Source of the DNA: Acidaminococcus timonensis
GTDB taxonomy: Bacteria; Bacillota; Negativicutes; Acidaminococcales; Acidaminococcaceae
NCBI RefSeq assembly: GCF_900106585.1
Contig: NZ_FNWH01000006.1
Location: forward strand, 1,116,001 to 1,180,000
Length of the DNA: 64,000 nt
Direction: 5' to 3'
Positions within the stretch are counted from its first letter, which is position 1; every line of letters begins with the position of its first letter. Positions 47,353-54,905 of this stretch are shown here, piece by piece. The notes beneath the pieces are model-generated. The model saw only the letters and a program-made list of their open reading frames with translations. It searched no databases and was not told where the DNA came from. A program made the position numbers and the translations under genes.

Positions 47353-48246
47353 CTAATTGTGAGGTCCGAACACTTCCTCCAGCCGGGCATGGACCACGCC
47401 GGCAGCCCGGGAAAAGACCTGATTCTCCTTCCAGACCAGGTAGTTATGAGAATGCAGGGCCGGCTGCAGCGGCCGGAAGGTCAGCTGGGAATGGTGATCC
47501 CCATCCAGGGCCAGCAATCCCCCAAAAGAAAACAGCAGACCCATACGCTGCTCCGCAAGGAAAGCTGCATTATAGATCAGATTGTATGTGGCCCGCACGT
47601 TCAGCTTCTCCGCCTCGATTCCCAGCCAGTGGTTGAAGATATGATTGTTCAGCAGCTGGCGGGACAGGATAACCGACTCTCCGGCAATATCAGCCGCGGT
47701 AATGGCGTCCTTCCGGGCCAGAGGATGATCCTTGCGCAGATAGATTCCCCAGGTATCGTCATAGGGGATTTTGCGGTACACCACCCCTTCCGGCGGCGTC
47801 TCCAGGCACAGGAGCCCGAAATCCAGCGTCCCCCGCTGCAGCCCGTCAATGGTCTGTTCCTCGTTGCCACTGTAAAAATGGAAATGGACCTGGGGATAGG
47901 CACGGCCCAGGGGCGTCAGGGCTTCCATCACCTGCTTCATGGCCTCCGTCTCCCCGCCGCCGATGTACACATCTCCGGCCACGAACTCCTCCAGATGGGC
48001 GAACTGGTCCAGTGTCTTTTCTTCCAGGGTGGTCATTTCCTCAGCCCGGGCCTTGAGAAAAAGCCCGGCTTCCGTCAGTTCTATCCGGCGTTTGGACCGG
48101 ATGAACAGCGGCGCTCCCAGTTCCTTTTCCAGATCCTGGAGCTGCCGGGAAAGGGTGGGCTGGGTCACGTGGAGTGCCTCTGCCGCCCGGGTGATGTTCC
48201 CCTGCCGCGCCACCTCCAGAAAATACCGCAATACACGAAGTTCCAT
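47353..48246 (-). CDS. LysR-family regulator 2
   Basis: A 297-residue LysR protein, similar in length and N-terminus (MELRVLRYFLEVARQGN, ITRAAEALHVTQPTLSRQLQ) to LysR 1 at the other edge of the cluster. The effector domain follows residue 90. Its stop lies 2 bp before regulon promoter 8. Either protein, or both, could bind the eight T-N11-A sites. No regulon box is seen before its own start, where the ribosome site is weak (AAAGG, distant). Confidence 0.92.
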   Translation of the reverse strand: MELRVLRYFLEVARQGNITRAAEALHVTQPTLSRQLQDLEKELGAPLFIRSKRRIELTEAGLFLKARAEEMTTLEEKTLDQFAHLEEFVAGDVYIGGGETEAMKQVMEALTPLGRAYPQVHFHFYSGNEEQTIDGLQRGTLDFGLLCLETPPEGVVYRKIPYDDTWGIYLRKDHPLARKDAITAADIAGESVILSRQLLNNHIFNHWLGIEAEKLNVRATYNLIYNAAFLAEQRMGLLFSFGGLLALDGDHHSQLTFRPLQPALHSHNYLVWKENQVFSRAAGVVHARLEEVFGPHN

Positions 48247-48307
48247 GCCGGTTTACACCATCCTTTCAAGATACCGCGAGTCGATCACGACGATTGCCCT
48301 CTGCAGT

Positions 48308-48435
48308 GTCCCCCTGAAAGGGGGACAGGACCCGCTTGCGGGTAGGGGGTCTCACACCCGACGTACGTCTTACACCCGATGTTGAACCCCTCCACCAGCC
48401 ATTCGGCTGGTCCCCCTCCCCTTTCAGGGGAGGAC
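48308..48435. repeat. Dispersed palindromic repeat family A, copy 3 (128 bp)
   Basis: Same ends as copy 2 (GTCCCCCTGAAAGGGGG ... CCCCTTTCAGGGGAGGAC) and the same hairpin CCAGCCATTCGGCTGG. It fills the gap between the LysR 2 promoter and the nucleosidase gene. Confidence 0.88.
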
Positions 48436-48447
48436 AAGGATCGTTAT

Positions 48448-49263
48448 TCACTCTGCACTCTTCACTGCCTTAGACACCCACTCCTGCAGCGCCACCGCTG
48501 TATCCGGGTCAAAGGGTTCCCCCAGCCGGTTGTTGTTGGAGATCACCCGCACAGCCCCGAATGGGACTCCCAGACGGGCGGCCACTTCGCCGGCCGCCGC
48601 CGTTTCCATTTCTTCGCACAGAGCCCCCGTCTGCTGCTGCAGGGCCGCAATGGCATCCGGCTCGTCGTTCCACTGGTCCCCGCTGGCGATACAGCCCAGC
48701 ACGCTGCGGCCCCGGGTATAGTGCAGGCTTTCCCGGTCCAGCCAGGCCACCAGGTCCTGATTGCTGTGATGCAGGAACGGGTGGGACCCGGTGAATTCTC
48801 TTTCTTTGCTCTCCCCTTCCAGAGCCACCAGGTCCAGGAAATAGGTTTTCCCGTACCGGGCCCGGAACCGGGCATTGGCATTGTACCAGGTCTTTCCAAT
48901 GACCAGGTCATAGGGATGGAGATTTTCCGTATAACCACCGGCCGTCCCCTGGTTCAGCACCAGCGCAGGCTGGAACCGCTCACAGCCCAGAGCCGTAGCG
49001 GCAGCGGCCGCCGCTGTTCCGATGCCTGTCTGGCTGAGCACCACAGGGTACCTGCCCAGTTTCCCCTGCCAGAACTGGAAGCTGCCCACAGACTGCTCCT
49101 CCACCTCTGTCAGGGCTGCCAGCAGGGTTGAGATCTCCAGCTCCATAGCGCCCTGCAGCAAAATGGGATGTGAATCATTCACATCCCTGAAACCTTCTTG
49201 CTTTCTGTTCCTTTGTCCGCCGGCCCGGTTTTCCTGAGCCAGCCCTTGTTTTTCCCCTGCCAT
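48448..49263 (-). CDS. 5'-methylthioadenosine/S-adenosylhomocysteine nucleosidase-like protein
   Basis: A 271-residue PNP/UDP-family hydrolase that releases adenine or a related base. Key parts: ILLQGAMELEISTLL (the IGAMxxE start with catalytic Glu), SQTGIGTAAAAAATAL phosphate-site-like loop, NQGTAGGY, and the ribose-binding CEEMETAAAGEVAARLGVPF. ATG 49263 (MAGEKQGLAQENRAGG) is coupled to the gene before and adds a 35-residue extension; GTG 49182 gives the usual length. MTAN is the best call, futalosine hydrolase an alternative. Confidence 0.82.
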   Translation of the reverse strand: MAGEKQGLAQENRAGGQRNRKQEGFRDVNDSHPILLQGAMELEISTLLAALTEVEEQSVGSFQFWQGKLGRYPVVLSQTGIGTAAAAAATALGCERFQPALVLNQGTAGGYTENLHPYDLVIGKTWYNANARFRARYGKTYFLDLVALEGESKEREFTGSHPFLHHSNQDLVAWLDRESLHYTRGRSVLGCIASGDQWNDEPDAIAALQQQTGALCEEMETAAAGEVAARLGVPFGAVRVISNNNRLGEPFDPDTAVALQEWVSKAVKSAE

Positions 49264-49266
49264 CCG

Positions 49267-49986
49267 TTACTCCAGGGTCAGTGCAAAAAGGGTATCCACC
49301 CGCACCGTAATGGTAAGCGCGGTAGGCGCCAGTTCCGTTTCTGTAGCATCTTCCGCCGCATTCGCCCGGGCCAGTTTTGCCATCATGAGGGGCTGCACCT
49401 GGACCACGGACGTGGAAGGGATGCTGGCCTGGCGCAGGACACCCAGGCCCCGCCCACCGGCATTGGCCACTGCCGCCGCTGTATATTTGGCATTTTCCAC
49501 TGCCTGGGAGAGGAGCTGCCGTTTGATCAGGTCTTCATCCTGCAGGCCGAACTTCACATTGTCCATACGGTTGGCACTGGTAAGACCCTTGTCGATGAGA
49601 GTGCCCAGCTTGTCCAGGTTCCGCACCTTCACGCTCCAGTTGGCATTGACCTGATAGCCGTTCAATTTTTGGGCTCCATTCCGTTCATAGGTGTAGCGGG
49701 GAGAAATATTGTACCCGGTAGTGGCAATGTCGCTGCGGCTGATGCCCTGCCCCAGCATGGAATTGATGAATCTGGTGCTGGCATCGGCTCCGGCCTGGCG
49801 CACTTCTTCCAGGGTAGCGCCCTGCTTTTCAAAAGCGAAGTTCACCGTGGCCATGTCCGGATCCACCGTACGACTGGCCGTACCGGTGATCTGAATGGTG
49901 TCCAGAGGCTGGTCGGCCAGCGCAGGGGTGGCATGCAGGCTCAGGGCCAGCGCCGCAGCTGCAAAGATTGCTCCGATTTTTTTCAT
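49267..49986 (-). CDS. Exported SIMPL-domain protein (DUF541)
   Basis: A 239-residue protein from ATG 49986 (MKKIGAIFAAAALALSLHAT) with a Sec signal cleaved near ALADQ. The SIMPL domain pattern is ITGTASRTVDPDMATVNFAF, then DIATTGYNISPRY and LTITVRVDTLF. Such periplasmic proteins occur widely and are linked to oxidative stress and envelope functions; biochemical role is unknown. It is 3 bp upstream of the nucleosidase gene. Confidence 0.88.
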   Translation of the reverse strand: MKKIGAIFAAAALALSLHATPALADQPLDTIQITGTASRTVDPDMATVNFAFEKQGATLEEVRQAGADASTRFINSMLGQGISRSDIATTGYNISPRYTYERNGAQKLNGYQVNANWSVKVRNLDKLGTLIDKGLTSANRMDNVKFGLQDEDLIKRQLLSQAVENAKYTAAAVANAGGRGLGVLRQASIPSTSVVQVQPLMMAKLARANAAEDATETELAPTALTITVRVDTLFALTLE

Positions 49987-50072
49987 GGATATCACCTCAT
50001 TGGAAATATGTTGTAAGCATTATAACATATTTTAAGACGCAAAGGGCAAGGCTACCCTCTACAGCCTCGGAT

Positions 50073-50576
50073 CTAAAAATTTTTATGTTCTTCTCCACAC
50101 TGCTTATGCCAGGCAGGACAATCGCCAGTAAGGGCCCCATGGCACTCTTTCTGGCTGCGGAGCTGGGTCTCCACGATTTTTACGGTCACATCCCCCAGGG
50201 TGATCTTTTTCAAATGTTCCATACACAAAGCATCCATTTCCCGGTACAACCCATCGAACACAGAAGCCATGCCACTGCTGATGAAGCAGTTGTTCTCTTC
50301 GTTGCCACTGCGCCACTTGGTATCCACGAATACCGTCCCCATACCCTGGGCAATATCATATAAGGTGACTTTTTCCAGCCCTTCACAGGGACAGTATCCT
50401 CCTACATGTCCCTCCCGGGTGGTGATGATGCCCATTTTCTTCAATTTGCCCATGATTTTCCGGACCCGTGCCGGATTGGTGCAGATGTTCTCGGCCAGTT
50501 CTTCGCTGGAAGCCAGGCACCCCCGATGAGACAAATAGACCAACGCATGGACAGCTACAATAAAATCACTTTTCAT
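50073..50576 (-). CDS. Rrf2-family transcription regulator
   Basis: A 167-residue winged-helix regulator: MKSDFIVAVHALVYLSHR, then ENICTNPARVRKIMGKLKKM and the wing TTREGHVGGYCPCEG. Nine Cys, several in the C-terminal half (NNCFISSG, DALCMEHL, KECHGAL), could bind a cluster or sense redox stress as in IscR/NsrR/SaiR-like members. It is located just downstream of trxA-trxB in the same direction, so it may control or respond with thioredoxin. A hairpin in the 55-bp gap (50590-50619) may separate transcription units. Confidence 0.88.
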   Translation of the reverse strand: MKSDFIVAVHALVYLSHRGCLASSEELAENICTNPARVRKIMGKLKKMGIITTREGHVGGYCPCEGLEKVTLYDIAQGMGTVFVDTKWRSGNEENNCFISSGMASVFDGLYREMDALCMEHLKKITLGDVTVKIVETQLRSQKECHGALTGDCPAWHKQCGEEHKNF

Positions 50577-50631
50577 GATAATTCCAGAAAGACAGGACGG
50601 ACCATGGCCCGCCTGTCTTATTTTCCTCCTC

Positions 50632-51555
50632 TTATTTCTCGTTCAGATATTCTTCCGCAAAATGGACAGCCACAGCCCCATCAGCCGCAGCGGTGATGAT
50701 CTGTCGTACCTGTTTCGTCCGCACATCCCCAATGGCGAATACCCCGGGCACAGAAGTCTTTGTATCTTCACCGGCCACGATGTAGCCTGCTTTGTCCGTT
50801 GCCACCTGGCCTGCAACCAGGCTGTTTTCCGGCAGCTGGCCAATGGCCACGAACAGGCCGTCCGCCGGCAGCTTCGTCACTTCGCCGGTCTTCACGTTCT
50901 TTACGTCCACGGCCGTCAGCTTCTTATCGGCTTCCAGGCCGCTGATCACGCTGTTCCAGATGATTTCCACATGGGCATCTTTCAGGCGCTGCAGGTAGAT
51001 GGGCGTAGCCCGCAGGGTATCCCGGCGGTGGACCAGGTATACCTTCCGGGCCAGTTTGGCCAGGTACAGGGCGTCGCCCACAGCCGTGTTGCCGCCGCCG
51101 TTCACCACCACGGTCTTGTCTTTATAGAAGCTGCCGTCACAGGTGGCGCAGTAGGAAATGCCACGGTTCACCAGGTTCTCCTCCTGGGGCAGGCCCAGTT
51201 TCCGGGGATGGGCCCCGGTGGCGATGATCACGGTCCGGCCCAGATAGGTGCCTTCGCTGGTCTCCACCACTTTGGGGTCAGCCGCCAGATCCACTTTGGT
51301 CACTTCCGCATATACGGTTTCAGCCCCGGCCTGTTCAGCTCCCTGCTGCATCTTTTCGCCCAGTTCGAAGCCGTCCACCACCCCTGGGAAACCGGGATAG
51401 TTCTCCACATCGCTGGTGGTAGCCATCTGGCCTCCCGGGGAGAGTTTTTCCAGTACAGCCGTGCGGAACCCACTGCGGGCTCCATACAGGGCTGCCGTAT
51501 AGCCGGCCGGGCCGCCACCGATGATCAGGATGTCATAGAGATTCTTTTCACTCAT
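50632..51555 (-). CDS. trxB: Thioredoxin reductase
   Basis: A 307-residue low-molecular-weight flavoprotein. FAD site: ILIIGGGPAGYTAALYGAR; NADPH site: VVNGGGNTAVGDALYLA; active site ISYCATCDGSFYKD; C-terminal FAD motif VPGVFAIGDVRTKQVRQI. It reduces thioredoxin with NADPH. It overlaps trxA by 4 bp (ATGA), so the two are a coupled operon. Confidence 0.97.
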   Translation of the reverse strand: MSEKNLYDILIIGGGPAGYTAALYGARSGFRTAVLEKLSPGGQMATTSDVENYPGFPGVVDGFELGEKMQQGAEQAGAETVYAEVTKVDLAADPKVVETSEGTYLGRTVIIATGAHPRKLGLPQEENLVNRGISYCATCDGSFYKDKTVVVNGGGNTAVGDALYLAKLARKVYLVHRRDTLRATPIYLQRLKDAHVEIIWNSVISGLEADKKLTAVDVKNVKTGEVTKLPADGLFVAIGQLPENSLVAGQVATDKAGYIVAGEDTKTSVPGVFAIGDVRTKQVRQIITAAADGAVAVHFAEEYLNEK

Positions 51556-51878
51556 AATGCGCCTTTCTCCTGGAGCCAGGTCTTCACCGCTGCCTTGGAG
51601 GGCGGGTTCACCAGCAGTTCACTGCATTTTCCATCTTTCACCAGCATCAGGCTGGGAATGGTCTCTACCTTAAACTGTTCCGCCAATTCCCGCTGTTCGT
51701 CGATGTTCACGCTGCCGAAGGAAACCTTGTCGGCCACTTCTGCGGCCAGCTGGCCCATAGCCGGTTTCAGCCGTTTGCAGTAGCCGCACCAGGGAGCGGA
51801 GAAGCCCACCACGAACGGTTTGCTGCTTTTCAGTACGTCGCTTTCAAAATTGTCTTTATTCACGCTCAAAAATTCCAT
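51552..51878 (-). CDS. trxA: Thioredoxin with WCGYC active site
   Basis: A 108-residue thioredoxin: PFVVGFSAPWCGYCKRLKP holds the redox dithiol. The usual Pro between the cysteines' Gly is replaced by Tyr (CGYC), which is expected to change redox potential and partner choice. The cis-Pro loop ETIPSLMLVKDG and FGSVNIDEQRELA are normal. It starts behind GAAGGAGG and has its own promoter. Confidence 0.95.
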   Translation of the reverse strand: MEFLSVNKDNFESDVLKSSKPFVVGFSAPWCGYCKRLKPAMGQLAAEVADKVSFGSVNIDEQRELAEQFKVETIPSLMLVKDGKCSELLVNPPSKAAVKTWLQEKGAL

Positions 51879-51929
51879 GAGATGATACCTCCTTCAGATA
51901 CTCCAATGTCCGTTGAATTTGATACTGTA

Positions 51930-51958
51930 ATTTTAGCAAATACAGTTAGGAATGTCAA
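51930..51958 (-). promoter_or_regulatory. trxA promoter
   Basis: Minus strand TTGACA (51953-51958), 17 bp, TAAAAT (51930-51935), about 50 bp before the start codon. The -35 partly overlaps the terminator of the next gene pair. Confidence 0.8.
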
Positions 51959-51993
51959 TAGGGGGTGCCGCAAATTTGCGGCACCCCCTATTG
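51956..51993. terminator. Terminator after the NhaC-type antiporter gene
   Basis: A perfect 38-bp palindrome centred on GCCGCAAATTTGCGGC, 3 bp after the antiporter stop at 51997. It overlaps the -35 of trxA, so transcription of both may influence each other. Confidence 0.85.
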
Positions 51994-51996
51994 GTA

Positions 51997-53334
51997 TTAC
52001 TTATTCTCATGCGTCCCGAACTGGATGGTGATGCAAGTGGCAATCAGCAGGGCAAAGATGTAGTAGCAGTACTTCATCACGTCGAGAGGCGATGTGCCTG
52101 CCAGCTGGGTCACGATCAGCATGCCGCCGTCATGGGGCATCACACAAAGGAAGCTGCAGGCGAAGATATCCACCAGGCTGGCCAGACGCCTGGGTGCGAT
52201 GCTGTATTTGCCTCCCACCACCCTGGCAATGGGACAGGTAACGATGATGGCGATGGTGTTGTTCACCATGGCTGCGGACAAAATGCCGGACAGCAGGCCG
52301 ATGCCATATTCTGCGCCTTTGCGGCCGTGGATGTGTTTCGTAATCTTCCGGACCATCCATTCCACCCCGCCGTAATACCGTACCAGGGCGATGATACCGG
52401 ACACCAGGATGGCCACGATGCTGATGGAGAACATGTCCTCCATGCCGCTGCCAAGGCCCCTGGCCCAGGTAAAGATGTCCACCGTACCCTGGCTCAGGCC
52501 GATGATCCCGGTCATCAGGATGCCACCCAGCAGCACCAGGGCCACGTTGATACCCCTGAGAGCCAGTACCAGTACAAAGATGTAGGGTAGCACCTGCAGG
52601 AAATTATACTCCCCCACCTGGATGCTGCCCACCACCTGGCCGCTGACCAGGTAGTACAGCACCAGGCTCACCAGCGCAGCGGGCAGGGCAATGGCGAAAT
52701 TCATGCGGAACTTGTCCTGCATTTTGGAACCGCATCCTTCCGCAGCAGCAATGGTGGTATCGGAAATCATGGACAGGTTATCCCCGAAATAGGAGCCGCA
52801 GATCACGGCAGCGCATACAGCCGCCAGGTTCAAGCCGGCCCCCTGGGCCACGCCGATGGCCACAGGAGCCATGGCCGCAATGGTCCCCATGCTGGTCCCG
52901 ATGGCCGTGGAAATGAAACAGCACATCAGAAACACACCAGGGATCAGCAGGGAAGGCGGAATGAACTGAAGGCAGAAGTTCACCACGCTGGTCTTGCCGC
53001 CGATGGCAGCAGCCGCCCCCTGGAACCCTCCGGCCAGCAGGTAGATCAGCACGATCATCATGACCCCGGAATCCCCCATGCCGGTGCAGAACACCTTCAG
53101 TTTTTCATCGATGGGCCCCTTCCGCCACAGGTACAGGGCAACCAGCGTACCGGCCAGCAGTGCCACATGCCGGGGCAGGTAACTGAAGGGTTTTGGAAAC
53201 CCCATCAGGGTAAAAGTCATACCGGAACCGATATAGAGCACCAGGAACACCAAAAGAGGCAAAAAAGCCAGACCTCCCAGCTGCCGACCCGTATTTTCCG
53301 TATTTTCCGTATTTTCCCTGTTTTTTCCTTTCAT
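51997..53334 (-). CDS. NhaC-type Na+/H+ antiporter family protein
   Basis: A 445-residue polytopic transporter with about 11-12 membrane segments. NhaC family marks: GAAAAIGGKTSVVNFCL, IPGVFLMCCFISTAIGTS with GTSMGTIAAMAPVAIGVA, ICGSYFGDNLSMISDTTIAAA, and SAAMVNNTIAIIVTCPIA. Substrate could be Na+/H+ or a solute such as malate/lactate, as in family relatives. The N-terminus has the repeat ENTENTENT (three 9-bp repeats), a site of possible length variation. Followed by a perfect terminator. Confidence 0.88.
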   Translation of the reverse strand: MKGKNRENTENTENTGRQLGGLAFLPLLVFLVLYIGSGMTFTLMGFPKPFSYLPRHVALLAGTLVALYLWRKGPIDEKLKVFCTGMGDSGVMMIVLIYLLAGGFQGAAAAIGGKTSVVNFCLQFIPPSLLIPGVFLMCCFISTAIGTSMGTIAAMAPVAIGVAQGAGLNLAAVCAAVICGSYFGDNLSMISDTTIAAAEGCGSKMQDKFRMNFAIALPAALVSLVLYYLVSGQVVGSIQVGEYNFLQVLPYIFVLVLALRGINVALVLLGGILMTGIIGLSQGTVDIFTWARGLGSGMEDMFSISIVAILVSGIIALVRYYGGVEWMVRKITKHIHGRKGAEYGIGLLSGILSAAMVNNTIAIIVTCPIARVVGGKYSIAPRRLASLVDIFACSFLCVMPHDGGMLIVTQLAGTSPLDVMKYCYYIFALLIATCITIQFGTHENK

Positions 53335-53389
53335 CCACGCATCCGCTCCCTTCCTGCTTTGCCAAAAAGATCCAGAAATAGAAAAAGAG

Positions 53390-53417
53390 GGAAATGCTTG
53401 AAAGCATTTCCCTCCCC
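53390..53417 (-). terminator. Terminator after the OmpH-like gene
   Basis: GAGGGAAATGCTT and AAGCATTTCCCTC pair perfectly around a 2-base centre, 55 bp downstream of the stop. Confidence 0.75.
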
Positions 53418-53471
53418 AAGGCAGTTGACAAATGCCCTATTCCCTATTGTTGAGACACTGCAGCCAAAAAC

Positions 53472-53915
53472 TTATTTTGCACCGCAGGCTTTCATGACAT
53501 CATTGGTGATGTCCACACCGCCGTCAACCACTGCACCAGCGCTCAGGACGGTGTTGATGCCCTTTTCTTTGGCTACTTTATGCACGGCATCCAGGATTTT
53601 CTTCCGGATCGGGTTGAACAGATCCTGTTCTCTCTTGGCAATCCGTTCGGTCAGGGTGTTGTCCAGGGCCCGTTTGCCATTGTCGTCCAGGCTGGGAGCC
53701 TTCTGCTGGAATTCCTGCTGTGCTTTCTGCTGTTCCAGGTTCATAGCGGCCCGGGCAGATTCGAAATCAGGATGGTGGGAGAACACGGTATTTAAATCTA
53801 CATAACCGATGGTGTCTGCTGCGTAAGCCGTTGCCGGAACCACTGCTCCCGTGTAGCCGACGCACACCAGCAATGCCAATGCCATAGCCAAAAACTGCTT
53901 TTTCAAAATGATCAT
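53472..53915 (-). CDS. OmpH/Skp-like periplasmic chaperone
   Basis: About 147 residues. Sec signal (KKQFLAMALALLVCVGYTGA ... AYAADTIG), then the Skp/OmpH pattern: TIGYVDLNTVFSHHPDFESA, long coiled coil (LEQQKAQQEFQQKAPSL; LTERIAKREQDLFNPIRK), and KVAKEKGINTVLSAGAVVDG at the end. In diderm Firmicutes it helps deliver outer-membrane proteins. ATG 53915 abuts AGAGG, so TTG 53906, 9 bases later, is a possible start. It supports a diderm host. Confidence 0.85.
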   Translation of the reverse strand: MIILKKQFLAMALALLVCVGYTGAVVPATAYAADTIGYVDLNTVFSHHPDFESARAAMNLEQQKAQQEFQQKAPSLDDNGKRALDNTLTERIAKREQDLFNPIRKKILDAVHKVAKEKGINTVLSAGAVVDGGVDITNDVMKACGAK

Positions 53916-53989
53916 CCTCTCTTTAGTCCATTTTCGGAATGAAATCTTAACGAGAGTCATTATATCATGAGTGGATTGCGCGTGCAAGC

Positions 53990-54024
53990 GAAAAAAGCGA
54001 CACCCCAACTGGGATGCCGCTTTT
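53990..54024 (-). terminator. Terminator after the copZ-like gene
   Basis: AAAAGCGGCATCCC and GGGGTGTCGCTTTT pair (one G-T pair) around AGTT, with a T run at the minus-strand end. Confidence 0.8.
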
Positions 54025-54037
54025 CCATGGGTTGGAC

Positions 54038-54238
54038 TTATGCCAGTTCATACCCGGCTTCTTCGATGACTTTCTTGAATTCATCCTGAGGGATGTCCCG
54101 GTCAGCGGTCACTTTGGCTGTACCCTTCTCCAGGTCCACATCCACAGCGGATACCCCTGCCATGCCGGCCAGGGCATCATGTACGTGTTTCTGGCACATT
54201 TTACACATCATGCCTTTTACATTCAGTTCCTTTTCCAT
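54038..54238 (-). CDS. copZ: CopZ-like copper chaperone (HMA domain)
   Basis: A 66-residue heavy-metal-associated domain from ATG 54238 (MEKELNVKGMMCKMCQKHVH) behind GAAGGAGG. The metal site is GMMCKMC, preceded by Met, followed by HVHDAL. It carries Cu(I), probably to a CopA ATPase that is not in the window. It follows the csoR gene in one operon. Confidence 0.9.
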   Translation of the reverse strand: MEKELNVKGMMCKMCQKHVHDALAGMAGVSAVDVDLEKGTAKVTADRDIPQDEFKKVIEEAGYELA

Positions 54239-54280
54239 TGTCAATTCCTCCTTCATATATACACAAACAGATCTGGCTGG

Positions 54281-54574
54281 TTACTTCATGAGTTTCTGCA
54301 GCGTCTCGCACAGTTCGTCCACGACTCCGTCATTACCGGCCCGGATGTCATTCACCACACAGCTTTTGATGTGGTTGGCCAGCAGTTTTTTGTTGAAGGC
54401 GTTGAGACCATTGCTGATGGCGCTGACCTGGGTCAGGATGTCCACGCAGTAGCGGTCTTCTTCCAGCATTTTTTTCACTCCCCGTACCTGGCCCTCGATC
54501 CGGTTCAACCGGGTGATCAGGTCGCGGTACTCCTTACACTCTTTATCCCGCATGGTCTTTTCGTGTTCCATCAT
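54281..54574 (-). CDS. csoR: CsoR-family copper-sensing repressor
   Basis: A 97-residue helical repressor: ITRLNRIEGQVRGVKKMLEE is the family start and the Cu(I) site is Cys in DRYCVDILTQ with His and Cys in LANHIKSCVVND (the C-H-C set). It releases its promoter when copper binds. ATG 54574 follows GGAGGTATAGT. It is cotranscribed with copZ from a strong promoter. Confidence 0.9.
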   Translation of the reverse strand: MMEHEKTMRDKECKEYRDLITRLNRIEGQVRGVKKMLEEDRYCVDILTQVSAISNGLNAFNKKLLANHIKSCVVNDIRAGNDGVVDELCETLQKLMK

Positions 54575-54594
54575 ACTATACCTCCGTTACGTAT

Positions 54595-54623
54595 ATTGTA
54601 GTCAGAAGGAAAGGGATTGTCAA
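54595..54623 (-). promoter_or_regulatory. csoR-copZ promoter
   Basis: Minus strand TTGACA (54618-54623), 17 bp, TACAAT (54595-54600). It overlaps the dyad GGGATTGTCA/TGACAATCCC (54613-54635), a likely CsoR operator or terminator for the opposite strand. Confidence 0.8.
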
Positions 54624-54642
54624 GATGACAATCCCTTTCTTT

Positions 54643-54675
54643 TTGAAGTCTCTAGTCCCTAGTCTCTAGTCCCTA
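54643..54675. repeat. Heptad repeat family C
   Basis: CTCTAGTCCCTAGTCTCTAG then TCCCTAGCCGA: four 7-bp steps of CTAGTCy, the complement of the GACTAGw pattern. Confidence 0.65.
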
Positions 54676-54727
54676 GCCGATGGAACAAACTTGCTGAAGC
54701 AAATTTGCAAAACAATAAAACCTCCAT

Positions 54728-54824
54728 ACCTGGGACCGGATGTCCCTTATGGGCCATCCCTACGAAAATAACGAAATTTACGTGAAATGCGTAGGGGCTA
54801 CCCGTCAGGGGAGCCCGCTCCCAG
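54728..54824. repeat. Dispersed palindromic repeat family B, copy 2
   Basis: ACCTGGGACCGGATGTCCC ... CCCTACGAAAA and GCGTAGGGG ... GAGCCCGCTCCCAG, arms that pair with each other; related to 40195-40317. It fills the gap between csoR and ileS, where I see no gene. A family C repeat (CTAGTGACTAGTGACTGC) follows at 54878-54905. Confidence 0.65.
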
Positions 54825-54877
54825 TTCTCCCGGAAGGCAATTCCATTCAATGCCAGCATGTGCTGGCCCCCTTCAGC

Positions 54878-54905
54878 TAGTGACTAGTGACTGCAGACCA
54901 GTGAC
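54878..54905. repeat. Heptad repeat family C before ileS stop
   Basis: AGCTAGTGACTAGTGACTGC, then AGACCAGTGACT, ending at the ileS stop codon region. Confidence 0.55.
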
